Shown one piece after another: positions 1-9,643 of a stretch of 64,000 nucleotides of DNA. Under the pieces are notes generated by a model that searched no databases, was not told where the DNA came from, and saw nothing but the letters and a program-made list of their open reading frames with translations. The DNA lies in contig JAWKRB010000012.1 of NCBI GenBank assembly GCA_041389885.1, positions 1 through 64,000 on the forward strand, in the 5' to 3' direction. The number at the start of each line of letters is the position of its first letter. The stretch's first letter is position 1. The stretch comes from JAWKRB01 sp041389885 (GTDB lineage: Bacteria > Myxococcota_A > Polyangia > Polyangiales > Ga0077539). Made by a program: the position numbers and the translations under genes.

Positions 1-258
1 CAGTACGCAAGGGAGCTCATGAAGAAGCTCCCGCTTGAGGACAGGCTCGCAGACCTCGCGCCCGAAGAGCGCCTCGCGGGGCTCGCGCCCCAAGAGCGCC
101 TCGCGGGGCTCGCGCCCCAAGAGCGCCTCGCGGGGCTCGCCCCCGAAGAGGTCCTCCTCGCGCTTCCTGATGCGGCCCTTGCGGCCCTCGACGCCAGCTA
201 CGTCGACACCCTCGCCGAGCCCCTTCGCAGCGCCATTCGCGCGCGCCGCGGAAGGTAG
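1..258 (+). CDS. C-terminal end of a repeat-tailed protein (5' truncated)
   Basis: The reading frame is already open at base 1 and reads QYARELMKKLPLEDRL before the repeats, so the ATG at 19 is probably internal and the gene starts outside the window. The visible part has four 9-residue units of the form RLAGLAPEE/QE, then a short helical end (about 30 residues) finishing in a basic SAIRARRGR tail. Tails of this kind (xGLxPEERLAGLxPEE) occur at the C-terminus of Rpn-family recombination-promoting nuclease/transposase-like proteins. That is from memory of the family; no nuclease motif is visible here. The function is therefore uncertain. Confidence 0.55.
   Translation, partial: QYARELMKKLPLEDRLADLAPEERLAGLAPQERLAGLAPQERLAGLAPEEVLLALPDAALAALDASYVDTLAEPLRSAIRARRGR
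43..150 (+). repeat. Four tandem 27-bp coding units
   Basis: Four in-frame 27-bp copies (43-69, 70-96, 97-123, 124-150) encode RLADLAPEE, RLAGLAPQE, RLAGLAPQE and RLAGLAPEE. The two middle copies are identical at the DNA level, which suggests recent unit expansion. Confidence 0.85.
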
Positions 259-304
259 GACCGCGCGCCGCGCTCCCACTGGCGCTCTGCCGCAACCAGC
301 TCCC

Positions 305-458
305 CCCTCGCGCCCGCGCCCCCCGCGGATGAGATCCAAGCGTCCCGCCACGGAGGAGGCGCGCGCGGTGCGTCCGACCGCGCTCCCCGCGGCCCTCCAC
401 GGCGACGCTCCCCGAAATTCTCTCGGCCTCTGCCCGCACGGCCCGCTCTGTCTTCACA
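305..458. repeat. Dispersed repeat, copy A
   Basis: A stretch of about 150 bp matches 9366-9519 in the same orientation at roughly 85% identity by eye. The match includes the shared segments GCGGATGAGATCCAAGCGTC and CCCCGAAATTCTCTCGGCC. It fills most of the 259-558 gap between the end of the repeat-tailed gene and the next GTG start. The open frames across it differ between the copies and do not show a third-position substitution pattern, so I read it as non-coding repeat. The boundaries are approximate. Confidence 0.7.
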
Positions 459-558
459 CCACGCGGCCCACTCGGCCACTGCCCGCGCGGCCCGTGCTGT
501 CGCCCAATCCCCTGCGACCCAAGAGATCGCGACACGCGAGCGCGACCCTGGAGAAGGG

Positions 559-1296
559 GTGCGCCAATGGACCGACCTCGACGCGCCTCTCCCGGAGGAC
601 GACGGGGCCTTTCAGCAGCGCTTCACGGTCCGCGCGCGGCAGCCCGGGCAGACGAGCGCGATGCTCGACGAGGCTCTGCGCGTGGTCCTCGCGCGCTTCG
701 ACGAGGCCGCGCTGGACGACGACCACGCGGTGCTCACCTGCGCGGACGGCGTGCTCCAACTCGCTGGGCTGCAGGGCGTTCTGATCGACATACAGGTGGT
801 GACGGCGAACCTAGCGGCCGCGGCGCTGGCCGACCGGGCCGCGGCCTGGGCGTTCTTCGCGGGCGCGCGAGGCGCTACGTTTCGCGTAGGGGACCTCACG
901 CTGCACGGGTGGTCGGTGAAGGGCTTGGCGCTGCGCACGGCGACGCGCTGTGAGAAGGGCGCAGCGCGCGGGGTGATGGAGCTGATGCTGCCCGCGGAGG
1001 CCGACGCGACGCCGTGGGAAGATGCGCTGCCCGATGGGCTGGACACGCGCACCGGGGTGCGGGAGGACGTGGCGCGGGTCGAGTGTGAGCTGCCCGAGGA
1101 TCCTGCCTCACTGATGCCGCTCGCCGAGCGTGTGGCGGAGGTCGCGCTGTCGCTGCAGCGGGCCGGCGGAGACGCGGGGGCGTACAGGCACTGTGTACTG
1201 CGTCAGGGGCCGACCGCGAGGCCGGGCGCGATCGGGGGGCTCATTTCGCGACCCGCGATGGACCTCGCGTCGCCGTCCACCGAGGCGCCGCCGTAG
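559..1296 (+). CDS. Hypothetical protein, unknown family
   Basis: A 245-residue protein, GTG start at 559, with GGAG at 550-553 as a plausible ribosome site. No signal peptide, membrane segment or catalytic motif is recognisable. The composition is that of a soluble alpha/beta protein with a cluster of aromatic and basic residues around residues 90-130. Its last 30 or so codons overlap tail-to-tail with the convergent beta-helix gene on the other strand (94 bp), which is more than usual, so one of the two 3' ends may be wrong. The start lies just after a dispersed repeat, and the original 5' end may have been lost there. Function unknown. Confidence 0.55.
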   Translation: MRQWTDLDAPLPEDDGAFQQRFTVRARQPGQTSAMLDEALRVVLARFDEAALDDDHAVLTCADGVLQLAGLQGVLIDIQVVTANLAAAALADRAAAWAFFAGARGATFRVGDLTLHGWSVKGLALRTATRCEKGAARGVMELMLPAEADATPWEDALPDGLDTRTGVREDVARVECELPEDPASLMPLAERVAEVALSLQRAGGDAGAYRHCVLRQGPTARPGAIGGLISRPAMDLASPSTEAPP

Positions 1297-2900
1297 GTGC
1301 CGACGCCGAAGCGGTTGTCGGCGCCGCGGTTGGCGCGAAGCGAGATCGTGCTCGCGTTCACGAGCAGTCCGAAGGCGCTGGAGCGCAGGATGGTGTTGTC
1401 TTCCATCGAGACCCGCGCGGAGGCGGCGTTGATGTGCACGCCGTCGCCGAGCTGCACCGTCACGGTGGATCCGCGCAGGGTTCCTGCCGCGGTGTCGACG
1501 ATGCCATTGCACTGCACGATGCCGACGAGCGAACCCGGCGTGGCGACGATGCCCGCGAAGCGGTTCTCCACGAAGAGCGACTCGCCTACCGCGGGGACCT
1601 CGGCGCGCGCGCCCACGAAGAGCCCGCCCGAGGCGTTGCGCGAGAGCACCGCGCCGCGCACCGAGAGGCGCGCACGAACGCCCTGCGCCAGGATGCCCGC
1701 GCGCCCGTTGCCGAGCAGCGCCGAGCCGAATCCGCGCACCGTGGGGCTGAGGAGCTCGGGGTCGAGGCTGACGTCGGCCTCGGCGCCGACGAAGATCCCG
1801 TCGCCCGCCTCGCCGCCGTCGATGGCGGTGAGCACGGTGTCGGCGAAGGTGCTGCGACGGACCTCGGTGCGCCGCGCGTCGGCCACGTAGAGCCCCGCGA
1901 CGCCGTTGGCCTGACTCACCACCTGGTCGATGCAGTCGAGGGCCCCGCCGCGGCCGGGGGCGTCGCAGCGGGGGCGCCCGCCAGTGGCGGTGGTGGCGCC
2001 GATGAGCACCACGCCGTGTCGGGCCATGCGGGTGACGAGACCCTCGCGGAGCGCGACGTGGGCGCCTTCGGCGCGCAGCCCCTGCCCGAGACCGTCGCGG
2101 AGCACGAAGCGCGAGAGCGAGAGGAATGCGCCGCCCGAGGCGAGCACGGCGGTTCGGCGCGGGCGCACGACGGCAAGGCGGGTGGCGTCGAGGGTGCCGC
2201 CGTCGAGGGTGATCCCGACCTCGGCGTCGGCGACGAGCACATCTTGCAACGAGAGGGTGGACTGCGTCGCGAGGAGCGCGAGGTCCTGCTCGGTGCGTGG
2301 CGCGGCGCTCGCGTACTGCAGGGTGACGCCTCGGAGGGTGAGGCGCGTGCTGGGCGCGACGCGCAGACCGACCTGTCCGCGCGCGATCTCGAGGGTGGTG
2401 CCGCTGCTCGCGCCGACGCCGACGAGGGTGAGGTCACGGGTGATTGCGAGGGTCTCGGTGAGCGTGTGGGTGCCGCGGGCGAGCGCGATGCTGGCGGCCG
2501 GCGCTGACGCGCGGAGAGCTTCGGCGATGGTGCGCAGCGGCGCGTCGAGGGTGCCCGTTCCACCACTCGCGGCGGAGGGATCGACGAAGAGGATTGGCGC
2601 GGTGAGCGAGGTGGTGTCGGGCCATCGCGGCGGAGCGGGTACCGTGATCGGACCCACGGGTGTGCACCGCACGGCGTCGACGTCGTCGCCCGTGCGGAGC
2701 GGTGCGCTGTCGGCGTCGGGGCACGGTGCGAACGCGCGGGGGGCGAGGTCGAGGCCGCGGAGGGTGAGGGAGGGGTCGGTGACGGGCGCGGTGTCGGTGA
2801 CGGGCGCGGCGTCGTTCGGTGCGACCGCGGGGGTGGAGCACGCGAGGCCCGCAGAGATCCACCACGCCAACGCCGCCCTCCCCGATCGCCCGTCCATCAT
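1203..2900 (-). CDS. Secreted right-handed beta-helix lipoprotein
   Basis: A 565-residue protein. The N-terminus (about residues 8-22) is a short hydrophobic segment ending in SAGLAC, an imperfect lipobox, so it is probably exported and lipidated. After a PVTDTAPVTDP linker comes a DUF1565-like entry (ILFVDPSAASGGTGTLDAPL) and then about 400 residues of short repeats rich in G, V, L, N and T (for example LTLVGVG, LTLRGVTL, ALLGNGRAG). These are the rungs of a parallel beta-helix. No Asp/His lyase motif stands out, so a binding or surface role is as likely as polysaccharide cleavage. It belongs to the same architecture as the two downstream plus-strand genes but lacks their Cys-rich N-terminal module. 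An extended -10-like TGTAATAG lies about 9 bases upstream of the start and no clear Shine-Dalgarno is seen. Confidence 0.75.
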   Translation of the reverse strand: MMDGRSGRAALAWWISAGLACSTPAVAPNDAAPVTDTAPVTDPSLTLRGLDLAPRAFAPCPDADSAPLRTGDDVDAVRCTPVGPITVPAPPRWPDTTSLTAPILFVDPSAASGGTGTLDAPLRTIAEALRASAPAASIALARGTHTLTETLAITRDLTLVGVGASSGTTLEIARGQVGLRVAPSTRLTLRGVTLQYASAAPRTEQDLALLATQSTLSLQDVLVADAEVGITLDGGTLDATRLAVVRPRRTAVLASGGAFLSLSRFVLRDGLGQGLRAEGAHVALREGLVTRMARHGVVLIGATTATGGRPRCDAPGRGGALDCIDQVVSQANGVAGLYVADARRTEVRRSTFADTVLTAIDGGEAGDGIFVGAEADVSLDPELLSPTVRGFGSALLGNGRAGILAQGVRARLSVRGAVLSRNASGGLFVGARAEVPAVGESLFVENRFAGIVATPGSLVGIVQCNGIVDTAAGTLRGSTVTVQLGDGVHINAASARVSMEDNTILRSSAFGLLVNASTISLRANRGADNRFGVGTYGGASVDGDARSIAGREMSPPIAPGLAVGP

Positions 2901-3086
2901 GGGGAGAGTCTATTACACCCTGGGGACATCCCTGACTCGGATCACTGTCGGCCCTCCGTGTGGGAAGAAAGTCTCCGAGACAGGCAACCGGGAGGGGGTA
3001 GGGACACGAGTTCCTGCCCGCGTGGCAGTGGTTTGGGTGCCCGGTGGTCGGGTAGAGTCGAGTAGTCTCGCCGCGCGGAGACGGAC

Positions 3087-3413
3087 ATGGAAGAGAACAG
3101 TCTGACGATCACGATTCTGAGGGAGATCCGCGACAACACCGCCCGCACCAATGAGCGCGTGGACCACCTCACCGATCGCGTCGACGCGCAGGGGGAGCTG
3201 CTCCAGACGATGACCGCTGTGCAGATCCGGCAGGAGCAGGCGTTGATCAAGCTGACGGAGATCGTCGAGCGCCATGACGAGACGCTCAAGGGGATCCACG
3301 GCGAGCTGCGGCGAATCCACGACCGCATCGACGACGTGTTCGAGGGGCCGCTGGCCGGCGCGCTGCGCGACCATGAGACGCGGCTGTGTCGGCTCGAAGG
3401 CAGAGACTCGTAG
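3087..3413 (+). CDS. Short coiled-coil protein, MEENS family, copy 1
   Basis: A 108-residue, almost wholly helical, charged protein starting MEENSLTITILREIRDNTAR. GGAG lies 6 bases before the ATG. Heptad-like units (ERVDHLTDRVD) are followed by KLTEIVERHDETLKGIHGEL and a conserved tail (GALRDHETRLCRLEGRD), which predicts an elongated coiled coil. It has no signal peptide or membrane segment. A paralogue lies at 50154-50522 with near-identical ends and more heptads in the middle. The pattern resembles small myxobacterial proteins of unknown function. A structural or scaffold role is possible but not shown. Confidence 0.75.
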   Translation: MEENSLTITILREIRDNTARTNERVDHLTDRVDAQGELLQTMTAVQIRQEQALIKLTEIVERHDETLKGIHGELRRIHDRIDDVFEGPLAGALRDHETRLCRLEGRDS

Positions 3414-3678
3414 ACGAACTCGGGGCTTGGCGCGGGATCGACACGGTCTCGGGGGTGAACCTCCAGCACACTCCCGGGGTTGGCCTATCGTCGATCCCTG
3501 CCATTGCTCCACGGTGAACCCCGGGCCTTCGCCGCGAGGACTGCTCGTGTCTCTACTGAGGCATGACTGATGTCATATCGTTCCGCGATGTCTCACCGAC
3601 CATCAAGATCGACGACAGACGGAGAATCTGGTAGCGCTGCGATCGGATCGGATACCCGAGGGCCGCTGAGAACAGTCG

Positions 3679-6018
3679 ATGCTGGACCGAAGACGCGCAG
3701 CATGGGTATCTGGGTTGTTGCTCGCTTCGATCGCAGGCGGATGTAACGACGCGGAGCGCGTCGAGACACACGCCGAGACGGCCCCCCCGGGCGAGGACGC
3801 GGTGGTGGATGTTGTGGTCGCGCAGGATGACGGCTGCCCCGAGGGCTGGGCCCGCGCGGAGAGCGGCGGGTGTGGTCCGAGGGTAGTGTTGTGCGGGCCG
3901 GGTGGCGGTGCGGCCGAAGGAGCATGCCAGGGTCGAGCCGAGTCCCGTCCGGAGACGGTCGAGGACCCCGATGGCATCGCGGGCACGGCGTTCTATCTCG
4001 ATGCGCAAGGTGCCGTCGCGGGAGGCTGGAACACACCCGTATGGAACTGTCCGCAGGGATGGTCGGCCGAGCCTGATGGCACCTGCGCGCCACGCCTGCA
4101 TACAGACTGCCCAGCAGGGACCGCGGCGCTGCCTGATGGCGCCTGCACTGACACGGGGGCTTCGCGTTGCGGAATGCGCGACCTCCCCGACCCACCGCCC
4201 GAGGCTGCCGGTCAGGAGGTGGTGTACGTCTCCGAGTTCGCCGAACGCCGCCCCGATGGCAGTCGAGAGGCGCCGTACGTGAGCCTCGAACAGGCCTTTG
4301 CTGCGCGACCAAATGCGCGGTGGATCCTGCTGGGCCGAGGCCAATACCGGCTCGCCCCAGACTTTCAGGACGAGCGGCACTTCATCGGGGTGTGCCCGTC
4401 TTCAACCAACCTCGGTGGCCCTGTCGGGTTCACCGTCATGGCGTTGGTGGCGGATGGGAGCCGTGCGCACGTCGAGCTCCGCGACCTCACCCTGCTCTCG
4501 GGGGAATACACCCTCCGGGGGCTGAACGGCGCACACATCGTGGTGCGAAACAGTGTGGTGAACGCCAATCCCATTGCGGGGTGGATCTCGGATGACAGCG
4601 ATCTCGTCGTCGAAGACAGCATCTTGCGCGGCACCGTCATGATCGAACGGGCCCAGGTGCTCGGTGATCGATCCACGGTGTCATTGCTTCGGTCGGCGGT
4701 CGTGCCGAGTCGGAGGCCGGGCCTTCTCGTGAATGGAGTCGGCAGCGCGATGCAGCTCTCCAACGTCTCCCTGCGCGGCTTTGGCAGCGTTGGCGTGGAC
4801 GTGCGCGAGGGCAGCCGCGCGACGCTGGACCGGGTCGCGTTGTACGAAGGCGATGGCGTGGCGGTCGTCAGTCGGGGCATCACCATGGCAGAGAACCTGT
4901 CCATTCGAGACCTTCGCGCGCTGGATACCGATCTCAGGGCCAACGGCGGAGTGTTCGTCGAGAAGGGCGGGCGATTCGCTGGGCGAAACATTCGGGTGGA
5001 GCGGGTCGAAGGCCTGGGCCTCGCCGCACGTGGCAGCACTTCGGTCGCACCAACGACCCTGTCAGCGGAGGACCTCACGCTCCGAAGGGTGGGATTCGCG
5101 CCGGGCGGAACTGGCGGCGTGGGGGTCTGGGGCGCGGAGGGGGCACAGCTGATGATCCGTCGCGCACGCTTCGAGACCGTGTTCTCCGCTGGGGTGCATG
5201 TCGAGACGGGCGCGTTGTTGGATCTTCGCGACACCCAGATCCGCGGCGTCACAGCGTTGCCGCTGGAGGAGGCCGCCGACGGCGTTCGCGCGTGGGCCGG
5301 GGCTTCGCTGACGTTGCGGCGTGTTCACATCACCGAGGTGGCGAGACACGGGCTCCTCGCCATGGGGCTCCCATCGGGCGTGCAGTCGGTGTTCCCCCGG
5401 CTGGGGGCTGGTGCTGTGCAGGTCGACGCGGAGGACGTGTTGGTGGGGCCTGGTCTCACCGGGGGCAGCGGGGTGCTGCTTTGGAGCAACGCTGCCCTCG
5501 ATGCACACCGGCTTGCGGTCGTGGGTGTTTCGGCGGTGGGGGTGGGGGTGATGTCGACGGGGATGATGTCCTCGGACGTCACGCGCGCGCTGGTCGAACG
5601 TGGGTACGCCGACCCGGATGCGGCGACATTGCTCGCCGATCACATCGGCCCGCGACTCGATGCGCCCTCTCGCGTGAACCTCGACGGGGCCTACCTTCGC
5701 ATCGTCGAGGCGTCGCGCGAGACCGGGACGGAGTCTGGCCCCGTCGGCATCGTGGTCGAACCTGGGTCGTCCATGCAGGGGTCGATGCTCACACTCGACG
5801 GCCGTGGCGGTGCCGCGACGGGGGTGCTCAGCGATGGCCGCGTCACCCTGCGGCAGTCGTGGATCACCGGGCATCACCGATGCGCCTTGGGGGCGCTGCG
5901 TCCAACGGGCGCGGGGGTGCTGGAGGCCGATGGGCTGGAGCTTCGCGACAACGGGAGCGAGACGACCTGTGTGCCGCCGGGGTGGAGTCGCCCGGGGGTT
6001 CCTGCGGGCTTTCCTTGA
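3679..6018 (+). CDS. Beta-helix lipoprotein with Cys-rich N-terminal module (tandem copy 1)
   Basis: A 779-residue protein. The signal peptide is MLDRRRAAWVSGLLLASIAGGC with a lipobox-like IAGGC, so it is predicted to be an outer-membrane lipoprotein. Residues about 50-175 form a Cys-rich segment with paired CPxGW/CP..T motifs. Then follows VYVSEFAERRPDGSREAPY, the DUF1565-like start of a right-handed beta-helix that runs to near the C-terminus, with a conserved closing disulphide candidate (HHRCALGAL ... TTC). The next gene has the same layout, so the two arose by tandem duplication. No catalytic motif is evident. A surface role such as adhesion or polysaccharide interaction is inference. 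Confidence 0.8.
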   Translation: MLDRRRAAWVSGLLLASIAGGCNDAERVETHAETAPPGEDAVVDVVVAQDDGCPEGWARAESGGCGPRVVLCGPGGGAAEGACQGRAESRPETVEDPDGIAGTAFYLDAQGAVAGGWNTPVWNCPQGWSAEPDGTCAPRLHTDCPAGTAALPDGACTDTGASRCGMRDLPDPPPEAAGQEVVYVSEFAERRPDGSREAPYVSLEQAFAARPNARWILLGRGQYRLAPDFQDERHFIGVCPSSTNLGGPVGFTVMALVADGSRAHVELRDLTLLSGEYTLRGLNGAHIVVRNSVVNANPIAGWISDDSDLVVEDSILRGTVMIERAQVLGDRSTVSLLRSAVVPSRRPGLLVNGVGSAMQLSNVSLRGFGSVGVDVREGSRATLDRVALYEGDGVAVVSRGITMAENLSIRDLRALDTDLRANGGVFVEKGGRFAGRNIRVERVEGLGLAARGSTSVAPTTLSAEDLTLRRVGFAPGGTGGVGVWGAEGAQLMIRRARFETVFSAGVHVETGALLDLRDTQIRGVTALPLEEAADGVRAWAGASLTLRRVHITEVARHGLLAMGLPSGVQSVFPRLGAGAVQVDAEDVLVGPGLTGGSGVLLWSNAALDAHRLAVVGVSAVGVGVMSTGMMSSDVTRALVERGYADPDAATLLADHIGPRLDAPSRVNLDGAYLRIVEASRETGTESGPVGIVVEPGSSMQGSMLTLDGRGGAATGVLSDGRVTLRQSWITGHHRCALGALRPTGAGVLEADGLELRDNGSETTCVPPGWSRPGVPAGFP

Positions 6019-6066
6019 GATGAGGTGGAACGTGGTGTGTGTTGATCGGGTGGGGCGCGCGCGAGG

Positions 6067-8449
6067 GTGTTCTGGGGACAACGCGGGACCGTGACGCTGT
6101 TGGGGTGTGTGCTGGGCGTGCTGCTGGGGTGTGAGACATCACCAACGCCGGGCGCAGACGCGAGTACCGACGCGACGAACGACGGGGGGCGGGGCGCGAA
6201 GGCCGCTGCCGCAGTGCCCGGAGGACTGGGTGCCTGCGGAGCGAGGGGGCTGTGGTCCCGCGGTGATCCTGTGTGCGCCCGAGGGTGGTGCGGCCTTGGG
6301 GGTGTGCGTTGGCCGCGATCTCCGCACACCGCGCACGGTGCGTGATCCCGATGGCGAGGAGGGCACGGCGTTCTATCTGCAGGAGAACGGCGAGATCGGG
6401 GGGGGATGGTCGCGGCGACCGTGGACGTGTCGTCCGGGCTGGCGGTCGATGCCCGACGGGAGCTGCGCGGCGAATCTGCGCGAGGACTGTCCCGCCAACA
6501 CCATGCCCCTGCCCGATGGGACGTGCACGGCCACCGGCGTGGATCAATGTCGGGGGACCTTCGCCAACGTGCCGCCCGAGGCTGCAGGGCAACAGGTGCT
6601 CTACGTGCTGGAGTCCGCGACGGGGATGGCCGATGGGTCTCGTGAGGCGCCGTATCCAACGATGGCGGCGGCGATGGCGGCGCACCCGACCGCGGAGTGG
6701 TTCATGCTGGGGAGGGGGCGCTACGACCTGAACATCTATCAGGAGCGTTCGATTCATGTGATTGGTGTCTGCGCTCCACTCACGCTTGTGGGTGCGGCGA
6801 CCGGCGTATTCCCACCAACCGTGGAGGTGCAAGGAATCGGACACGAACTCCATCTTGAGGGGGTTACACTCGGGTCCGCCGGCGTCACTGCCGCTGCGGC
6901 GTATGGCGCATCGATGCGAATCATGAAGTCTGTCGTGCTGTCGGGCACCGTCTCGACGCTTCGACTCGACGAGGACGTACGCGGCACGATGTCCGACGTC
7001 GTCGTGTTTGGCACCAGGAACTCGGATCGACGGGCGATTGAAGTTCAAAATCGAAGCAGTGTCATTCTAAGGCGCGTGCACGTAGTCGCTGGCGACTCGC
7101 CTGGAGTTGTGATCGGTCTTGGGTCCACCATGATCGGTGAGGACCTGGTGGTGTCCGACTTCGCAGACAATGGGCTGTACGTTACGGAGCGCTCGTCGGC
7201 CCGGCTCGCCGGAGCGGCGTTTGTGGATGGACGAAGCACAGGGGTATTGATGTATGGGCGAGGCCAGTTTGATGACATTGACATCCATGGGATTGTGCCC
7301 ATCGGTGCGATGCTGACCCGGAACGCGGCGATCCACGCGGGGTTCGGCGGCCAGCTCACTGCTCGCAGGGTGAGAATTAGCGATGTCGCAAACAACGGCA
7401 TTCGCATTCGGAAGCTCGGGACTCACGTCGACGTTGAGGATCTCGTCATCGAGGACACGCGCCCGCTGGCCGGGCGTGGAGGTGGCGAGGGGATCTGGAT
7501 GTCAGAACTATCGACGGCGCGCGTTCGTCGTGCATCGATCAGCCGTGTCCACGGAAGCGGTGTTCGTTTGCAAGAGGATCCGACGGTAGACCTGCGAGAA
7601 GTTTCCGTGCGCACAGTGTTCCCGGAGCTAGAGGGCTTTGTGGGCACCGGGCTCTCTGTCTTCGTTGGAGGACACATCACTTCGCGAAGAGTTCTTGTCG
7701 AAGACCACTCGGCGAGCGTCGTTGTGGCCATCGGGTTGCCGCCCCGGGCGATTCGGTTGATCCCGAACCCGGATGATATCTGGGGCCGAGCGATCGACCC
7801 GACTGCCCGGATTGACGCCGTAGATTTGATCGCGCGCAGGCAGCAGCCGCGTGCCGGGCATCGTCCCGTGACCGCGGTGCTACTGGGATCGAACACGACA
7901 CTTCAAGGTGACCGCATCGCCCTCGACGGCGTGCACGGCATCGGGGTCGCAGTACTGACCCTGGGGTTGTCGACAGAACGCGTTATCCAGGAACTCGTAC
8001 TGAACGATCGGATCCCAGCAGCCGCCGCTGGTACGCTCCGGGTAGCGTTGGGACCCTCGCTCGATGGTCCGTCCTCGGCGACCCTGCAAAATCTCTTCCT
8101 ACGTGATTTGCATTCGGGTTGGATCTACAGCTCGCCGGAGGTCGCGAGTGAGCCCGAGATCCGGCGGGCGGCGTACAGCTTGTACGTTGGGGCGGGATCA
8201 ACGCTACGGGTCGCAGACTTTGCGGCGGACGGGGCGCCCGACGGTGAGATCGGCGCAGTCGGTCTGGGACAACTTCAGTTGAGCCGGGGGGTGCTGCGCA
8301 ATCACCGCCGCTGCGCGATTGCACGGAACTCCCTTGTGGAGGACGCCGTGATCGATGTCAGCGAGGTTGAGCGGATTGAGAATGGAGGGGATGGGATCTG
8401 CGACTTGACCGATCTACCGATCGTTCATGTCCCAGCGTCGCCGAACTGA
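6067..8449 (+). CDS. Beta-helix lipoprotein with Cys-rich module (tandem copy 2, frameshifted N-terminus)
   Basis: The mature part (frame of 6107-8449, 780 codons) aligns end to end with the preceding gene: CPEDWVPAERGGCGPAVILC, GTAFYL, VLYVLESATGMADGSREAPY, then beta-helix rungs, ending HRRCAIAR ... GDGICDLTD. Its own frame has no signal peptide (it begins MCWACCWGVRHHQRR). A lipoprotein signal, VTLLGCVLGVLLGC followed by an acidic/Thr linker, sits in the other frame from GTG 6067 (or GTG 6091). The two frames join across a G6 tract at 6184-6189, where loss of one G restores a normal lipoprotein. So either the sequence carries an indel or the gene is switched by slippage. Its codon use is somewhat less GC-rich than its neighbours between about 6750 and 8400. 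Confidence 0.75.
6184..6189 (+). repeat. G6 homopolymer at the frameshift
   Basis: Six consecutive G lie exactly where the signal-peptide frame and the mature-protein frame of the second beta-helix gene must join. Another G4 follows at 6191-6194. It is a candidate for slippage or a base-calling error. Confidence 0.6.
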
Positions 8450-8514
8450 TGTGAGCACGCCCATTGGGCAGTGCGAAGGTCGGGAAAGCGTCCATCTTTG
8501 AAACTGGTTAGTCG

Positions 8515-9207
8515 CTAGCGAATCGTGACCAGCATTCTTGCCGCGGATGCCGGCGTTCGGCAGTTGCCATCACCACTCATTGGGATGCGAGCGGTCTGGA
8601 GGCGGACGTTGTGCGTGCCGGGAGACAGCATCGCTCGATCCATCGCGGTCCACGGAGTTGCATGGCCGAAGTTGGGCCGGGTGACGCCGACCTGGACGGC
8701 TGGATTGCCGGCGGCGAGCGGGCTCCCGTCAACGACAAATCGATATCCACAGTTCGCCCAACCGTTGGCGCCCGCCAGCGAATAGGCGAATCCGCTTGCG
8801 CTGAGGTCCATGGTCGCAGTGGCGGTCGTGGTGAACGTCGCGGTTGCCACGCCAGGCACGTCGATCCAGTTGCCGTCGTTGGAGGTGTCGGCGTCCGCGG
8901 TCTGCGAAGCGAAGTAGGAGACAGTGCCCGGCCCAACTGCGCCCTGCTCTCCCCGCGGTCCGGCAGGTCCCGCGGGTCCAGCAGGCCCCGCGGGTCCAGC
9001 AGGTCCCGCAGGACATCCGCAGGGCCCTGCATCGACTTGTGCATTGGCGTCTGGGACCTCGATGTTGATCACGTCGCGGATCATGTTCATGACCCCGGAG
9101 TCGCTCACCGAGGCCGGCGCCGTCGGGGACGAGCACGCGACAAAGCACACGTGGATGGCGACCGCGCCGAGCACGGAGCTGATGAAGAAGCGGCTTCGGT
9201 TGTTCAT
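8515..9207 (-). CDS. Collagen-like lipoprotein
   Basis: The ATG at 9207 is preferred over the longer frame because AGGAGA lies about 12 bases upstream and a lipoprotein signal follows at once (MNNRSRFFISSVLGAVAIHVCFVAC). The mature protein (about 230 residues in all) has a short linker, a CGCP pair, then about ten Gly-X-Y triplets dominated by GPA (roughly residues 63-95), ending GPRGEQGAVGPG. The remaining 130 residues look like a beta-sandwich head with two Cys (WANCGYRF and GDGNCRTP) that could pair. Bacterial collagen-like proteins are often trimeric surface or appendage proteins. Trimerisation here is inferred from the Gly-X-Y run only. Confidence 0.8.
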   Translation of the reverse strand: MNNRSRFFISSVLGAVAIHVCFVACSSPTAPASVSDSGVMNMIRDVINIEVPDANAQVDAGPCGCPAGPAGPAGPAGPAGPAGPRGEQGAVGPGTVSYFASQTADADTSNDGNWIDVPGVATATFTTTATATMDLSASGFAYSLAGANGWANCGYRFVVDGSPLAAGNPAVQVGVTRPNFGHATPWTAMDRAMLSPGTHNVRLQTARIPMSGDGNCRTPASAARMLVTIR

Positions 9208-9365
9208 CGACACTAATTCTCCTGAAGTGCAGACGTTTGGGCGATCAGTCGTCCCGCGCGTGCTTGATGGGCTCCCGCCGAGCACGGACGCACTCTTCGC
9301 TGAACCCCCTCGCGCGTTGTAGTCCCACAAATGGGGTACGCGCCCCTCCGCCCGCTCTCCCCACT

Positions 9366-9519
9366 CCCTCGCGCCCGCGCCCCCCGCGGATGAGATCCAA
9401 GCGTCCCGCCACGACGTCCCTGCCCGCGGTGCGTCCGACCGCGCTCATCGCGGCCCTCCTCGGCGAAGCGCCCCGAAATTCTCTCGGCCGCGGCCCGCGC
9501 GGCCCTGCCTGTCGTCACC
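9366..9519. repeat. Dispersed repeat, copy B
   Basis: This is the second copy of the 305-458 repeat, in the same orientation. It lies in the 436-bp space between the start of the collagen-like gene (9207) and the end of the NlpC/P60-like gene (9644). Apart from the repeat I see no gene or RNA there. The similarity fades after about 9519. Confidence 0.7.
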
Positions 9520-9643
9520 GCACCCAGACCGCGAGGGCCGCCACGGGGGGCGCGCGCGGTCGCGGCCCCTTCGTGGCGGACCTCAGCCCCGTGGGCGCGG
9601 TGCGCACGGCGGCGCTCGGGGGACGCACCCGTCGCGCCGGAGC

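Noticed and set aside
8933..9020. Short direct repeats upstream of the beta-sandwich part as a non-coding minisatellite
   Set aside because: They encode the Gly-X-Y (GPA) triplets of the collagen-like protein in frame.
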